Shown here: piece after piece, positions 24,370-32,917 of the stretch
Numbering within the stretch: the stretch's first letter is position 1
Layout of the letters: each line of letters begins with the position of its first letter
From: Firmicutes bacterium UBA6806
Lineage (GTDB): Bacteria; Bacillota; Clostridia; Peptostreptococcales; Acidaminobacteraceae
Direction: 5' to 3'
DNA: 49,854 nucleotides
Assembly (NCBI GenBank): GCA_002452745.1
Contig: DKFC01000061.1
Location: 1-49,854 of the forward strand
Made by a program: the position numbers and the translations under genes
Notes under the pieces: model-generated
What the model was told of the DNA's origin: nothing
Databases searched by the model: none
What the model saw: the letters and a program-made list of their open reading frames with translations, nothing else

Positions 24370-27300
24370 TTAGTTATTGACTTGCACCTTTTTATACTTC
24401 AATATGACATTTTCAAAAATGCTATAAAACACAGGGACAACAACCATTGTCAAAACAGTTGAAACTGTAAGACCAGACATTAACGCAATTGCCATAGGTC
24501 CAAACAAACCGCTTCCTGACAACGCAAGTGGAACGAGTCCCATTACAGTTGTAGCTGCACTCAGTATGATTGCATTAAATCGTTTGTCAACTGCGTCCAC
24601 ACAAGCATCTTCAATCGACATGCCGTTTTTACGTGCATCGTTGATATACTCAATCAGTAAAATTCCGTTCTTTACAACCAGTCCAATCAAAGCAATTATT
24701 CCGAGAAATGCTGTGAGAGATAATGGACTGTTGAAAAGGTAGAGTCCTATTACCGAGCCTATGATAGAGAGTGGCACTGTCAAAAGAATCACCACAGGTT
24801 GTATAAATGAGTTAAATTGAACCAGCAATATCAAATAGATAATAAAAATTGCCAATAATGCAAAAGCACCAACAACACCAAAATTATCATTGATATCTTC
24901 TCTCTCGCCTTCAAACGTGATAGTCGTTCCATTTGTATCTAATGTAGGGAGAAGTTCATACTCAATTATATTTTCAAGTTCCACTGCCGAATAGCCATAT
25001 GCTTCGTTTGCAAGAACCTCAACGGTTTTGCGTCCGTTATAAGTGTTGATTTGATCTTCCTTCGTTCCATATGTCACTTTTGCAAATTGCTTCAAAGGAA
25101 TTTTAGCACCCGACGCTGAAGATTTTATTTCAAGATTCTCTAGCATTTCAACACTGTCAATAGTACTCTTCAAATATATATTATACTCGCTTCCATTTCT
25201 TCTGTAAACCGATGAATTGGAGCCATAGAGTGCAATATTGATTTGCGACTGTATATCATACTGACTGACACCAAAAGTACTGGCTTTGTCCTTATCAATA
25301 TCCACCTCAAATTGAAGGGTTTTATCCTTCATGTCATGCCTTACATTTTGAGTGCCAGGTATTTTTGCAATTTCCTCTTTAAGCATATCCGCAACTTCTT
25401 TTAATCGATCAGTGTTATTACCGCTTACTTTTATAATAACTTTTGCATCTGCTGGCTTAGCATTTGCCAAAAGTCTTGCACTGACCTTGCCTTCAGAAAT
25501 ATTTTCATCTAACTTCTTTTGAATATAATCTATAAACGCTTCCTTGTCTTTAAATCTAGCGTCTTTATCTGTCCCTAAATCAAACTTGCAAAGTAGCTGT
25601 GCATAGTCTGCTGAAGGTGTTGCTGGAAGCATTGAAAGATAAAATTTAGGAAGCCCCGTTCCAACTGCCACAGTATAACTGGTGATTTCAGGTTCATCTG
25701 ACAAAAGTTTAACAACCTCATCTGCCATTCTTTCAGTTGACGATATATCTCCTGCCGCTTCACCTGTCATCTCCACATAAAAGAGATTTTTATCTGTATT
25801 CGGGAAAAATTGAGATGGCAATTGAGGCATCAGCACCTTTATTGTAAAAATAAATGCTACTAATACTATAATAACCGCTGTATATTTATGACTCAATCCT
25901 TGCTTCAGCATTTTTTCAAACACTTCACGAACTCTTGCTTTTTTATTTTTCGTCGGCTTAGAAGGCTTAAAGAGCGATGCCGCCAGTGAAGGTGTTACGA
26001 ACATTGCAACAAAATAGGCTGCTATTATAGAAATAATAAGAACCAATGGTATCGATGATAAGAACTTGCCAGCAACCCCAGGCAATCCTAATAATGGTGA
26101 AAAAGCTGCAATTGTCGTCAAAGTCGCAGTAAAAATTGGGAGTGCCGACATCTTCGTCCCTTCAAAAGCCGCTGTAACCCTGTCTTCTCCATGCTTGTCG
26201 ATCCTTACTTGAACCGTATCACTAATTACAATTGCATTATCAACCAGTACCCCTAGCGCTACAATAAGTGCTGTAAGAGACATCTGATGGATCTGTATCT
26301 TCATCAAAAACATAACACCAAAAGTCATAAGAACAGACAGTGGAATTGCAGTTGAGACAACCAGTGCATTTCTAAGCCCCATTCCAAAGAAAACGACTAT
26401 GATAACAAGAGCAATCCCTTGAAGCAAATTGCTCATAAAATTATCAACCGATTCTGAGACATCATCTGGCTGATAGATAACCTCTTCAACGACTAAGTCC
26501 TTTGGCAATTCAGCCTTGACTTCATCTATTGCCTTTCTAACATCTTTTCCGACCAGAACAACATTCTTGCTCTTTTCAAAAAAACCTGTCAGCAAAACCG
26601 CATCTTGTCCGTTCTGCTTGTATTTCTCCACATCTTCTTCAGTATCCATATATATATCGGCAACATCTGAAAGTTTGGTAACAACTCCAGTATCCGCTGA
26701 TACACCAATAACAATGTTTCTTATATCATCAATGGAGGTATAAACGCCCGGTGTTTTTACCGTAATTTTTTCATTTTCATAATCTATACTGCCTGATGGA
26801 ATTTCAATATTCTGCGCTTGGAGCAATTGATTTATATCTGCTATAGAGATATTCAGCTGATTTAATTTTGCAATATCAATTCTGACTTTTACTTCCTTCT
26901 CCAGTTCGCCCTCTATACTAAATTTAGAAATACCATCTATCAACGTTAACTTGTCTTTGAACAACTCACCAAATGAAGCCAACTGCTCATAGGTATAATC
27001 TTCACCAGATAAACTGATGATAATGCCCGCTGTTTCAATCATATCCGTTCTAACTTCGCTTTGAAGAGCAGAATCCGGCAAATCGGGCTGAATATCGTTA
27101 ACAGCGTTTCGCACGTCTTGAAGGGCTTTATTCGCATCTGCATTACTATCGAACATAGCAGTGACAATCGAAACACCTTCTTTTGAAAATCCATTTGATG
27201 TATCAAAATTATCAAGCTCTGATAATTCATCTTCAATTTTTTTGGTAATAAGTTCTTCCACATCTTGTGGTGAAGCACCTGGATACGCAGTAATTATCAT

Positions 27301-27438
27301 CGCAAATGGTGCTGTGACATCTGGGCTCTCTTGCCTTGGCAACATATAGTACCCAATTGCTCCAAGCAATCCAATTACCAGTGCTAGAAACAGAGTAACT
27401 CGTCGTTCATTTATTAGTTGCTTAATTAACTTGTTCAC
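24370..27438 (-). CDS. RND efflux transporter (AcrB/HAE family)
   Basis: A 1022-residue inner-membrane pump with the RND layout: helix 1 at the N-terminus (VTLFLALVIGLLGAIGYYML), a large extracytoplasmic domain, six helices, a second large domain and five more helices. The proton-relay segment in helix 4 reads LVDNAIVISD (about residues 400-409): the first Asp of the AcrB Asp-Asp pair is kept and the second is Asn, as in many family members. PRQESPDVTAPFAMI near residue 34 is the usual post-helix 1 signature. It takes substrate from the membrane or extracytoplasmic side and uses the proton gradient. Substrate is unknown; it is not the heavy-metal class by these motifs. The start is GTG with AGGAGG, 10 bases after the adaptor gene. 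Confidence 0.92.
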   Translation of the reverse strand: MNKLIKQLINERRVTLFLALVIGLLGAIGYYMLPRQESPDVTAPFAMIITAYPGASPQDVEELITKKIEDELSELDNFDTSNGFSKEGVSIVTAMFDSNADANKALQDVRNAVNDIQPDLPDSALQSEVRTDMIETAGIIISLSGEDYTYEQLASFGELFKDKLTLIDGISKFSIEGELEKEVKVRIDIAKLNQLNISIADINQLLQAQNIEIPSGSIDYENEKITVKTPGVYTSIDDIRNIVIGVSADTGVVTKLSDVADIYMDTEEDVEKYKQNGQDAVLLTGFFEKSKNVVLVGKDVRKAIDEVKAELPKDLVVEEVIYQPDDVSESVDNFMSNLLQGIALVIIVVFFGMGLRNALVVSTAIPLSVLMTFGVMFLMKIQIHQMSLTALIVALGVLVDNAIVISDTVQVRIDKHGEDRVTAAFEGTKMSALPIFTATLTTIAAFSPLLGLPGVAGKFLSSIPLVLIISIIAAYFVAMFVTPSLAASLFKPSKPTKNKKARVREVFEKMLKQGLSHKYTAVIIVLVAFIFTIKVLMPQLPSQFFPNTDKNLFYVEMTGEAAGDISSTERMADEVVKLLSDEPEITSYTVAVGTGLPKFYLSMLPATPSADYAQLLCKFDLGTDKDARFKDKEAFIDYIQKKLDENISEGKVSARLLANAKPADAKVIIKVSGNNTDRLKEVADMLKEEIAKIPGTQNVRHDMKDKTLQFEVDIDKDKASTFGVSQYDIQSQINIALYGSNSSVYRRNGSEYNIYLKSTIDSVEMLENLEIKSSASGAKIPLKQFAKVTYGTKEDQINTYNGRKTVEVLANEAYGYSAVELENIIEYELLPTLDTNGTTITFEGEREDINDNFGVVGAFALLAIFIIYLILLVQFNSFIQPVVILLTVPLSIIGSVIGLYLFNSPLSLTAFLGIIALIGLVVKNGILLIEYINDARKNGMSIEDACVDAVDKRFNAIILSAATTVMGLVPLALSGSGLFGPMAIALMSGLTVSTVLTMVVVPVFYSIFENVILKYKKVQVNN

Positions 27439-27448
27439 CGAGCTCCTC

Positions 27449-28546
27449 CTATTCCACTACATTGACTTTTGAGCCATCATTTAGATTTTTCATTCCACTG
27501 ATTGCCAACTGCTCTCCAACCTCAATTCCTTTAATCAGAGCTACTTCGTTATCAATTGCAAGAATCTCTATCGTTCTTTTAAACGCTCTACTGTCGTTGA
27601 TAATGTAAACATAGTCTTCTCCATTTGCAAAAATTGAGGTAACTGGAATCCAAATCCCCTTTTCCTCGCCAAGATCAATCTTGACCTTACCAATCATTCC
27701 CAATCTAAACGTCTTATCACTCACCTCAACTTCAGCATTATACGTCCGCGTTGCCCTATCAGGTGCTTCAGAAATATAGGTTAAAATACCCTCCCCAATT
27801 TCTCCATCTACATCAACAACTGCTCTAGCCCCAACTGCTACTTTTTTCAAATCACCCTGAGGAATACCTATATTGATGACCTGAATATCACTTCTCACAG
27901 TCATCGCGCCACCGCCTGCACCAATCCTTTCATTTTCGCTAATATCTATGCTGACAATTCGTCCTGAAACATCTGCAACCACTACTGTATCTTCTATCAT
28001 GCTCTTTTTATAATCATAATCTGCTTTTGCTGCATTGTACTGTGCGGCAGCTTGATTATATGTTGTAGATGCTGTATCAAATTGAAGTTTCACCTGATCA
28101 TACTGATCCTTAGAAATAGAGTTGCTATCATATAAATCCTTCATTTGATTATACAAATTCTGACTGTAATCCAGTGAATCTTTTGCCTTCACTATATTTA
28201 AATTTGCAGCATCCAGTTGTGCTTTTGCCGCATCAACTTGAAACTTCAAATCTGTTCCGTCTATTTCAAACAACTTGCTTCCCTTTTCTACGTAGTCACC
28301 CTTCTCTACGTAAACAGCTTTTACTTTTCCGCCAACTTTCGAACTGATGTTTGTCAACTCTTTTGCATCAACAGTTCCAATATACAATATTGTATTGTTC
28401 TTTGCCGTTAACGCTGCTGTTTGAACCTTAACTGCTTTCGCCCTTTCCTCTGTAACAATTGTGTCTGCTTTTGCACATCCGCTAAATGACAAAAGAATAA
28501 CCAATATAAGAATGGCAGCTATCCCTCTTTTTAAATTCACTTTCAT
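27449..28546 (-). CDS. RND periplasmic adaptor (membrane fusion protein), lipoprotein
   Basis: A 365-residue adaptor linking pump and tunnel. Residues 1-30 form a lipoprotein signal (AAILILVILLSFSGC); the lipobox has Phe at -3, which is not ideal. Then come a lipoyl half-motif (KVKAVYVEKGDYVEKGSKLF), a helical hairpin of about 90 residues (about 95-185), the second lipoyl half (DTVVVADVSGRIVSIDIS), a beta-barrel domain and a membrane-proximal domain. This is the HlyD/AcrA order. The frame extends 7 codons to an ATG at 28567, but AAGGGG before the ATG at 28546 decides the start. It is the first structural gene after the TetR regulator, with a palindrome between them. Confidence 0.9.
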   Translation of the reverse strand: MKVNLKRGIAAILILVILLSFSGCAKADTIVTEERAKAVKVQTAALTAKNNTILYIGTVDAKELTNISSKVGGKVKAVYVEKGDYVEKGSKLFEIDGTDLKFQVDAAKAQLDAANLNIVKAKDSLDYSQNLYNQMKDLYDSNSISKDQYDQVKLQFDTASTTYNQAAAQYNAAKADYDYKKSMIEDTVVVADVSGRIVSIDISENERIGAGGGAMTVRSDIQVINIGIPQGDLKKVAVGARAVVDVDGEIGEGILTYISEAPDRATRTYNAEVEVSDKTFRLGMIGKVKIDLGEEKGIWIPVTSIFANGEDYVYIINDSRAFKRTIEILAIDNEVALIKGIEVGEQLAISGMKNLNDGSKVNVVE

Positions 28547-28571
28547 TTTTACCCCTTTCGGCAACATAAAT

Positions 28572-28589
28572 TGAATAAATTTTTATTCA
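28572..28589. promoter_or_regulatory. Perfect 8-base palindrome, candidate TetR operator
   Basis: TGAATAAA (28572-28579) and TTTATTCA (28582-28589) around TT, in the short gap between the TetR stop and the adaptor start. The half-site TGAATAA recurs in the TetR gene promoter at 29226-29232. I saw no good -35/-10 pair here, so it may control an internal promoter or act as an RNA hairpin. Confidence 0.5.
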
Positions 28590-28607
28590 TTAATCAAAGA
28601 AAAAAAA

Positions 28608-29198
28608 TTAAACATTTTGCATGGCATTATAACAAATCATTGCAACCTTTCTCGCATTTTCTTTATTGACAAAGTAATTATAACCTGCTTCTGATTTCGA
28701 GTAAACATATCTGAATACAATCGTCGTCAAGATCAGAATAACATCTTCTCCAGTGAGTTCTGTGTGCAACTCTCCATTTCTTCTACCAAGCTCTAATAAT
28801 TTATTTTCAAATTTGCGTTTAAATCCTAACTCTTCGTCACTGTTAAAAGCACATTCTTCTATATCAAAAATTAGAACTGCCGCAAGTTTTGCTCTTGTTG
28901 GATTTTCTGACACCAATTCAAAAATATTTCCAACAAAGTCATATATAAAAGCCTTAAGAGATGTTGACTCTTCTAACAAAACTCTCATACTATCTTTTAC
29001 TTCTATAAACTCCACAGTGACGATTTCATGGATAAGTTGCTCTTTACTTTCATAATATCTATAGAGGTAACCAGCTGAGACTTTAGCCATTTTTGACACT
29101 TCAGTTATAGACATACCCCTATATCCATATCTGAAAATTGAATTAATAGTAGCTTCTTTAATTCGCTCTAATTTGTTAGGATCTACTTTTCTTGCCAT
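28608..29198 (-). CDS. TetR/AcrR-family transcriptional regulator
   Basis: A 196-residue regulator. The HTH lies at residues about 10-50: IKEATINSIFRYGYRGMSIT, then EVSKMAKVSAGYLYRYYESK with recognition helix VSAGYLYRYY. The rest is the helical ligand-binding and dimer region. Such proteins repress efflux genes until a ligand binds. The open frame starts at 29240, but AAGGAAAA before the ATG at 29198 (MARKVDPNKLER) decides the start, and the upstream codons overlap the promoter and operator. It is first in the operon with the adaptor, pump and two TolC-family genes. Confidence 0.9.
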   Translation of the reverse strand: MARKVDPNKLERIKEATINSIFRYGYRGMSITEVSKMAKVSAGYLYRYYESKEQLIHEIVTVEFIEVKDSMRVLLEESTSLKAFIYDFVGNIFELVSENPTRAKLAAVLIFDIEECAFNSDEELGFKRKFENKLLELGRRNGELHTELTGEDVILILTTIVFRYVYSKSEAGYNYFVNKENARKVAMICYNAMQNV

Positions 29199-29222
29199 AA
29201 TGTTTTCCTTTTTCGCTTTTAT

Positions 29223-29246
29223 TAATGAATAATTTCTCATTTATTA
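29223..29246. promoter_or_regulatory. Imperfect inverted repeat over the TetR gene -10, candidate operator
   Basis: TAATGAATAA (29223-29232) and TCATTTATTA (29237-29246) form an inverted repeat with 8 of 10 matches and a 4-base spacer. It overlaps the -10 hexamer and carries the same TGAATAA half-site as 28572-28589, as expected for autorepression. Confidence 0.5.
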
Positions 29247-29271
29247 TAACGGATTCGCTCGTTTAATACAA
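29243..29271 (-). promoter_or_regulatory. Promoter of the TetR-efflux operon
   Basis: TTGTAT (29266-29271; 4 of 6), 17-base spacer and perfect TATAAT (29243-29248). The ATG at 29198 is about 38 bases past the predicted start. Confidence 0.65.
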
Positions 29272-29316
29272 TAATTCTTATGTGATTTAACTGTTAATAT
29301 TTTGTAAACGATGAAA

Positions 29317-29346
29317 AAAGCTGTGTATCAAAGGATACACAGCTTT
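29317..29346 (-). terminator. Terminator of the S-layer protein gene
   Basis: A perfect 13-pair stem (AAAGCTGTGTATC against GATACACAGCTTT) with a 4-base loop, followed by a T run on the minus strand. It lies 12 bases past the stop of the S-layer gene. Confidence 0.92.
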
Positions 29347-29358
29347 AAAGTTATAAAA

Positions 29359-32300
29359 TTAGTTATTTGATTCAACTATTTTTAATACGATAGTTCTTGA
29401 TAATGAGCCAGAAGTAATTGTTACTGACCATTCGTCACCAACTTTAGGATCCCCATTAACAACCATCATACTTTTGTTAGATAGTACATCGAAAGTTGCA
29501 TCAGATTCTGAAGCAATTTTAGTTACAGTTACTCTGTCGATAATACCATTTGATTCTCCATATTGAGTGTCAACTTCTGCATCAATAATATTAGTAGCGT
29601 TCATTGAACCATCATCTGAATTGTAGTAGAACAATGGATAACCGCCTAATTGATTTTTCATAGTATCAGCTGTCAATTCAACGATATCATTAGTTACTAC
29701 TAATGTTTTATCTCTTAAAGCACCATCACTATACCAGAAGTATACATCTGTTGCTTTAGGAGCTTCATCAATAGCAGTAATTTTTGCACTTGCTTGTAAC
29801 GTTCCTTTAGTACCATAAATGATACCAGTTACAGTTGCTTCTGCAGTTTTATCGTTACCAAAATCACCATTAGCAATGATTTCATATTCACCAGTGTAAT
29901 CTGATGGTGTTAATACTGAGAATTTGTTGCTGCTTACTGTGAAACCAGAAACAGAAACATATCCTTGTTCATAAGCACCATCTGGTACTCTTACAATTTT
30001 ACCAGAAGATGTTTTACCATATACAGTTGGTTCATCTACAACGATAGCATCTTCATATGCGATTTGAGTAATTTCATTATCCTTTTTATCATAGTAAGCA
30101 GGATACTCATCTAACATCAGAATTTTTTGTCCATCAAAATCTAAATAAGCACTTGTGATGTCATCTGGATCAATATTGTATGCAGTTGCAGATGCATCAT
30201 CAATTTTTTTCCAAGTAAAATCAGTAGGATTAGTTGTTGGGATATCAATAATTTCACCAGCAGCATTTACATAGTAACCTAACTCATAAGAGATAGTTGC
30301 AGAACCTTGTTTAGTTCCACCTGTAAAGTATACTTTAGTGTCTTTATTAATAACAACATATTCGCCATTACCAGTAGCAACTGGAGTAAAGTCTGGAGTA
30401 CCTGTTACGATACTATCATTTGTTCTTAATCCGATAACGTTTTTATCAGACGTAGTTACTTTAAGCGCATATTTCCAGTTGTCTTTGTCATTTCTTAAGT
30501 TCATTAAATTATCATATTGATCGTAAATTTTGAAATTACTGATTCTTCTATTCCAATCTCCACCTTTTGTATAAGCATAGTTATGTGTTAATGCTTGGAT
30601 AGTTTCTGGATGAGCAGCTTTTTTAACCACTACAGAAATTTGGCTATAAGAACCAGATGTTGATTGGTTGATAGTTGCTGAGATATACTCAGTAATATCA
30701 TTTGTACTATCATTTTCAAATGTACCGAAAAGTTTAGCTGAGCCATCAGCTTGTCTTACGAATTTAACATTTTTATTAGAAATATTAATTTTACCATCTA
30801 ATTTGTCAAAATCAGTTACAGGATTTCCGTATTGGTCAAATGCTTCGAATGGGAACTCAATGTTTTTACCACTTGAAACAGTGATTGCTGGAGATTGTAA
30901 CACGAATTTTTCAACTGAGATATCTCTACCATATTGAGCAGTATAGTTTGAGCTTTTTCCTGAGAAAGTAGCTAAAGCAATGAATGTGATAGGAGTATCA
31001 TAATCAGGAGCTTCAATAAGGTCTAATCTGTAAGCCATTCTGCTTGAATCTTTTGGATGTTTTTCTGGAACTAAAGTGATATAGTTTCCATTTGAACATT
31101 TTACATCTAAGATATATTGTCCACTTCCACTTACGATTTCGCCTTTTTCATCTGTAGTTTGATTAGCTTTTGAGCTTAATACAGCATAAGATTTGATTTC
31201 TTTGCCGTTAGCGTCTAAAGCAGTTACATCAAGATAGAAAGTCTTAGCTGGATCATAAGCAAATGTTACTGCTTCGTCATTTTCATCAACAATACCGTTG
31301 ATTTTAACATCTTGAACTACGTTGATTGTATCAGACACTTTGAAAGTTTTAGTTTGAGCAAATCCTACTGAAGTATCTTGAGCAGTGATAACAACTGTAT
31401 CATAAGTTCTTAATTGGCTATTGTACTCGTCAACTTTACCTTGAGTTACAGTTAAGATACCTGCTTTTTCATCAGCATCATAACTTTGAGTTGATGTAAT
31501 CCAAGAAATACCTCTACCGATAGTACCGTTTGTTACGTCTTCACCATATTGGTTAAGCACTTTGTAACCAACAACACCTTCGATATCGCTTGTTCTCATG
31601 ATTGTATCAGAATCAAATTCTACTGAAGCGATTTTTTCTTTGTCGATAGTTACTTTAAAAGTACCTAAAGCAACTGGAGTAGCTGTTGAAGCATCATTTA
31701 CTACGATTTCATAATCGCCTTCTGGCAATTTAGCAGAAGAAGATAATGTTGCAGCAGTTTTAGCTTCATTCCAAGCAACTGTTAAAGCAACTTTAGTATT
31801 TGATCTTTTAACTTCGAAAGCAACTTTAGAAGCGTCTTCTACTGCATATTTGAATTTAACTTCAAATGATTTAGCAGTGTTAGCAGTAACTGCTTGAACT
31901 GTTAAAGGACCAGTAGTAGTAACAGCAGATTCTAATCTACCTAATTTAACGCCTAAAGCAACTTCTTCACCTTTAACAGGCATGTTTACAGCAGACCACA
32001 TAGCTTCGAAAGCAGCGCCTCTGTTGAAACCAGCTGTGTTAACATCAACACCGATTGCAGCTGCATCAGCAACAACAGTGTTCCAAGTGAAGTCATATTT
32101 TAAAACGTTCATTAAAGCAGCAGCAAACTCTTGTCCGCTCATTTCAGCTTCTGGTTTGTAAGATCCGTCTGGGTAACCAGCGAACCAACCTTGAGCTTGT
32201 CCATAAGCTACGTAAGGTGCATACCATTTTCCAGCTTCAACATCATTGAAGTTAGCTGGTGCAGCATAGTTAGCTGCTTCGTCTTTTAAGCCGTTCATTT

Positions 32301-32487
32301 CTGCAACAAGTACAGCATATTCAGCTCTAGTTAACGCTTTGTTAACCATTAAGTCGCCATTATTTCCAGCGATGAAACCATACTTGTAAAGCATTTCTGC
32401 TCCAGTAGCGTTTCCATCAGCTGCGAAAACTGGCATCATACCTAGTACAAGTGCTAAAACGAGTACTAAAGATAATACTTTTTTCAT
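29359..32487 (-). CDS. Probable major S-layer protein with N-terminal SLH region
   Basis: A 1042-residue secreted protein. Signal peptide MKKVLSLVLVLALVLGMMPVFA, then an SLH region to about residue 180. SLH 1 keeps LTRAE. SLH 2 is clear (FNDVEAGKWYAPYV, GYPDGSYKP), but its motif reads MSGQE. SLH 3 is degenerate (FNRGA). The remaining 850 residues are Asp/Thr/Val-rich beta domains with no Cys seen and no motif I know. Codon use is unlike its neighbours: a narrow set dominates (GCA/GCT, ACT/ACA, GTT/GTA, AGA), as in very highly expressed genes. With the strong promoter, structured leader, GGGAGG site and strong terminator, this is the best candidate for the main S-layer protein. The gene stands alone as a transcription unit. 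Confidence 0.88.
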   Translation of the reverse strand: MKKVLSLVLVLALVLGMMPVFAADGNATGAEMLYKYGFIAGNNGDLMVNKALTRAEYAVLVAEMNGLKDEAANYAAPANFNDVEAGKWYAPYVAYGQAQGWFAGYPDGSYKPEAEMSGQEFAAALMNVLKYDFTWNTVVADAAAIGVDVNTAGFNRGAAFEAMWSAVNMPVKGEEVALGVKLGRLESAVTTTGPLTVQAVTANTAKSFEVKFKYAVEDASKVAFEVKRSNTKVALTVAWNEAKTAATLSSSAKLPEGDYEIVVNDASTATPVALGTFKVTIDKEKIASVEFDSDTIMRTSDIEGVVGYKVLNQYGEDVTNGTIGRGISWITSTQSYDADEKAGILTVTQGKVDEYNSQLRTYDTVVITAQDTSVGFAQTKTFKVSDTINVVQDVKINGIVDENDEAVTFAYDPAKTFYLDVTALDANGKEIKSYAVLSSKANQTTDEKGEIVSGSGQYILDVKCSNGNYITLVPEKHPKDSSRMAYRLDLIEAPDYDTPITFIALATFSGKSSNYTAQYGRDISVEKFVLQSPAITVSSGKNIEFPFEAFDQYGNPVTDFDKLDGKINISNKNVKFVRQADGSAKLFGTFENDSTNDITEYISATINQSTSGSYSQISVVVKKAAHPETIQALTHNYAYTKGGDWNRRISNFKIYDQYDNLMNLRNDKDNWKYALKVTTSDKNVIGLRTNDSIVTGTPDFTPVATGNGEYVVINKDTKVYFTGGTKQGSATISYELGYYVNAAGEIIDIPTTNPTDFTWKKIDDASATAYNIDPDDITSAYLDFDGQKILMLDEYPAYYDKKDNEITQIAYEDAIVVDEPTVYGKTSSGKIVRVPDGAYEQGYVSVSGFTVSSNKFSVLTPSDYTGEYEIIANGDFGNDKTAEATVTGIIYGTKGTLQASAKITAIDEAPKATDVYFWYSDGALRDKTLVVTNDIVELTADTMKNQLGGYPLFYYNSDDGSMNATNIIDAEVDTQYGESNGIIDRVTVTKIASESDATFDVLSNKSMMVVNGDPKVGDEWSVTITSGSLSRTIVLKIVESNN

Positions 32488-32556
32488 CTGTGAATTCCTC
32501 CCTTAATTTTTGTGTTTTCCTTCTTTTCAGAAGAGAGTTTTGATCAATAACCCCCT

Positions 32557-32582
32557 TCTGAGGACCCTTTTAAGTCCCCAGA
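32557..32582 (-). promoter_or_regulatory. Leader hairpin of the S-layer mRNA
   Basis: TCTGGGGAC and GTCCTCAGA pair over 9 positions (one G-U) around an 8-base loop. The hairpin lies about 35 bases into the predicted transcript and about 70 bases before the ATG. Long structured leaders are known to stabilise S-layer mRNAs; this role here is inferred. Confidence 0.5.
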
Positions 32583-32625
32583 TTTAGCAAATACCAAAGA
32601 GGTTTATTGCAAAATCCTACAACTG

Positions 32626-32655
32626 ATTATACCACTAAAAGAAATCAGCGGTCAA
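32626..32655 (-). promoter_or_regulatory. Main promoter of the S-layer protein gene
   Basis: TTGACC (32650-32655; 5 of 6), 18-base spacer and TATAAT (32626-32631) with the extended TGG element directly before it. It predicts a leader of about 130 bases. Confidence 0.7.
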
Positions 32656-32710
32656 TCAATGTTTCATAATGTAATAGAACTGTAAAGTAGCCTAATTACA
32701 TCATACTAGT

Positions 32711-32769
32711 ATTATATCCCATAAACAGACAAATGTGCGTTACATGTTTATGACATCTCGCGTAACACA
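32711..32769 (-). promoter_or_regulatory. Possible upstream promoter and inverted repeats for the S-layer gene
   Basis: A second TATAAT (32711-32716) lies 80 bases above the main one, with only CGCACA at the -35 distance. Just above is an inverted repeat GTTAC (32739-32743)/GTAAC (32762-32766), with a smaller ATGT/ACAT pair inside. This could be a regulated second promoter. The rest of the 430-base gap 32488-32917 holds the main promoter, the leader hairpin and the hairpin at 32807. Confidence 0.35.
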
Positions 32770-32806
32770 GCTGTAATAAACCTCATAAGCCTTTTCAGAC
32801 CAATAA

Positions 32807-32860
32807 CCCCGTATTTTGAATCGTTCGAAGCAACTACTTCAAATCCATCACAACACGGGG
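32807..32860 (-). terminator. Long imperfect hairpin after the processing-protease gene
   Basis: CCCCGT (32807-32812) pairs with ACGGGG (32855-32860), with further broken pairing inward and a small GAAG/CTTC hairpin in the loop. It lies 58 bases past the stop at 32918. There is no U tract, so terminator function is uncertain. Confidence 0.35.
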
Positions 32861-32917
32861 CTTGTTTACACATTCCTACTATTATATTGTCATCATTTTC
32901 AATATGCGTGTTTTATT

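Noticed and set aside
28572..28589. Terminator after the TetR gene
   Set aside because: The palindrome is all A/T except one pair per arm and has no extra U tract; an operator is more likely.
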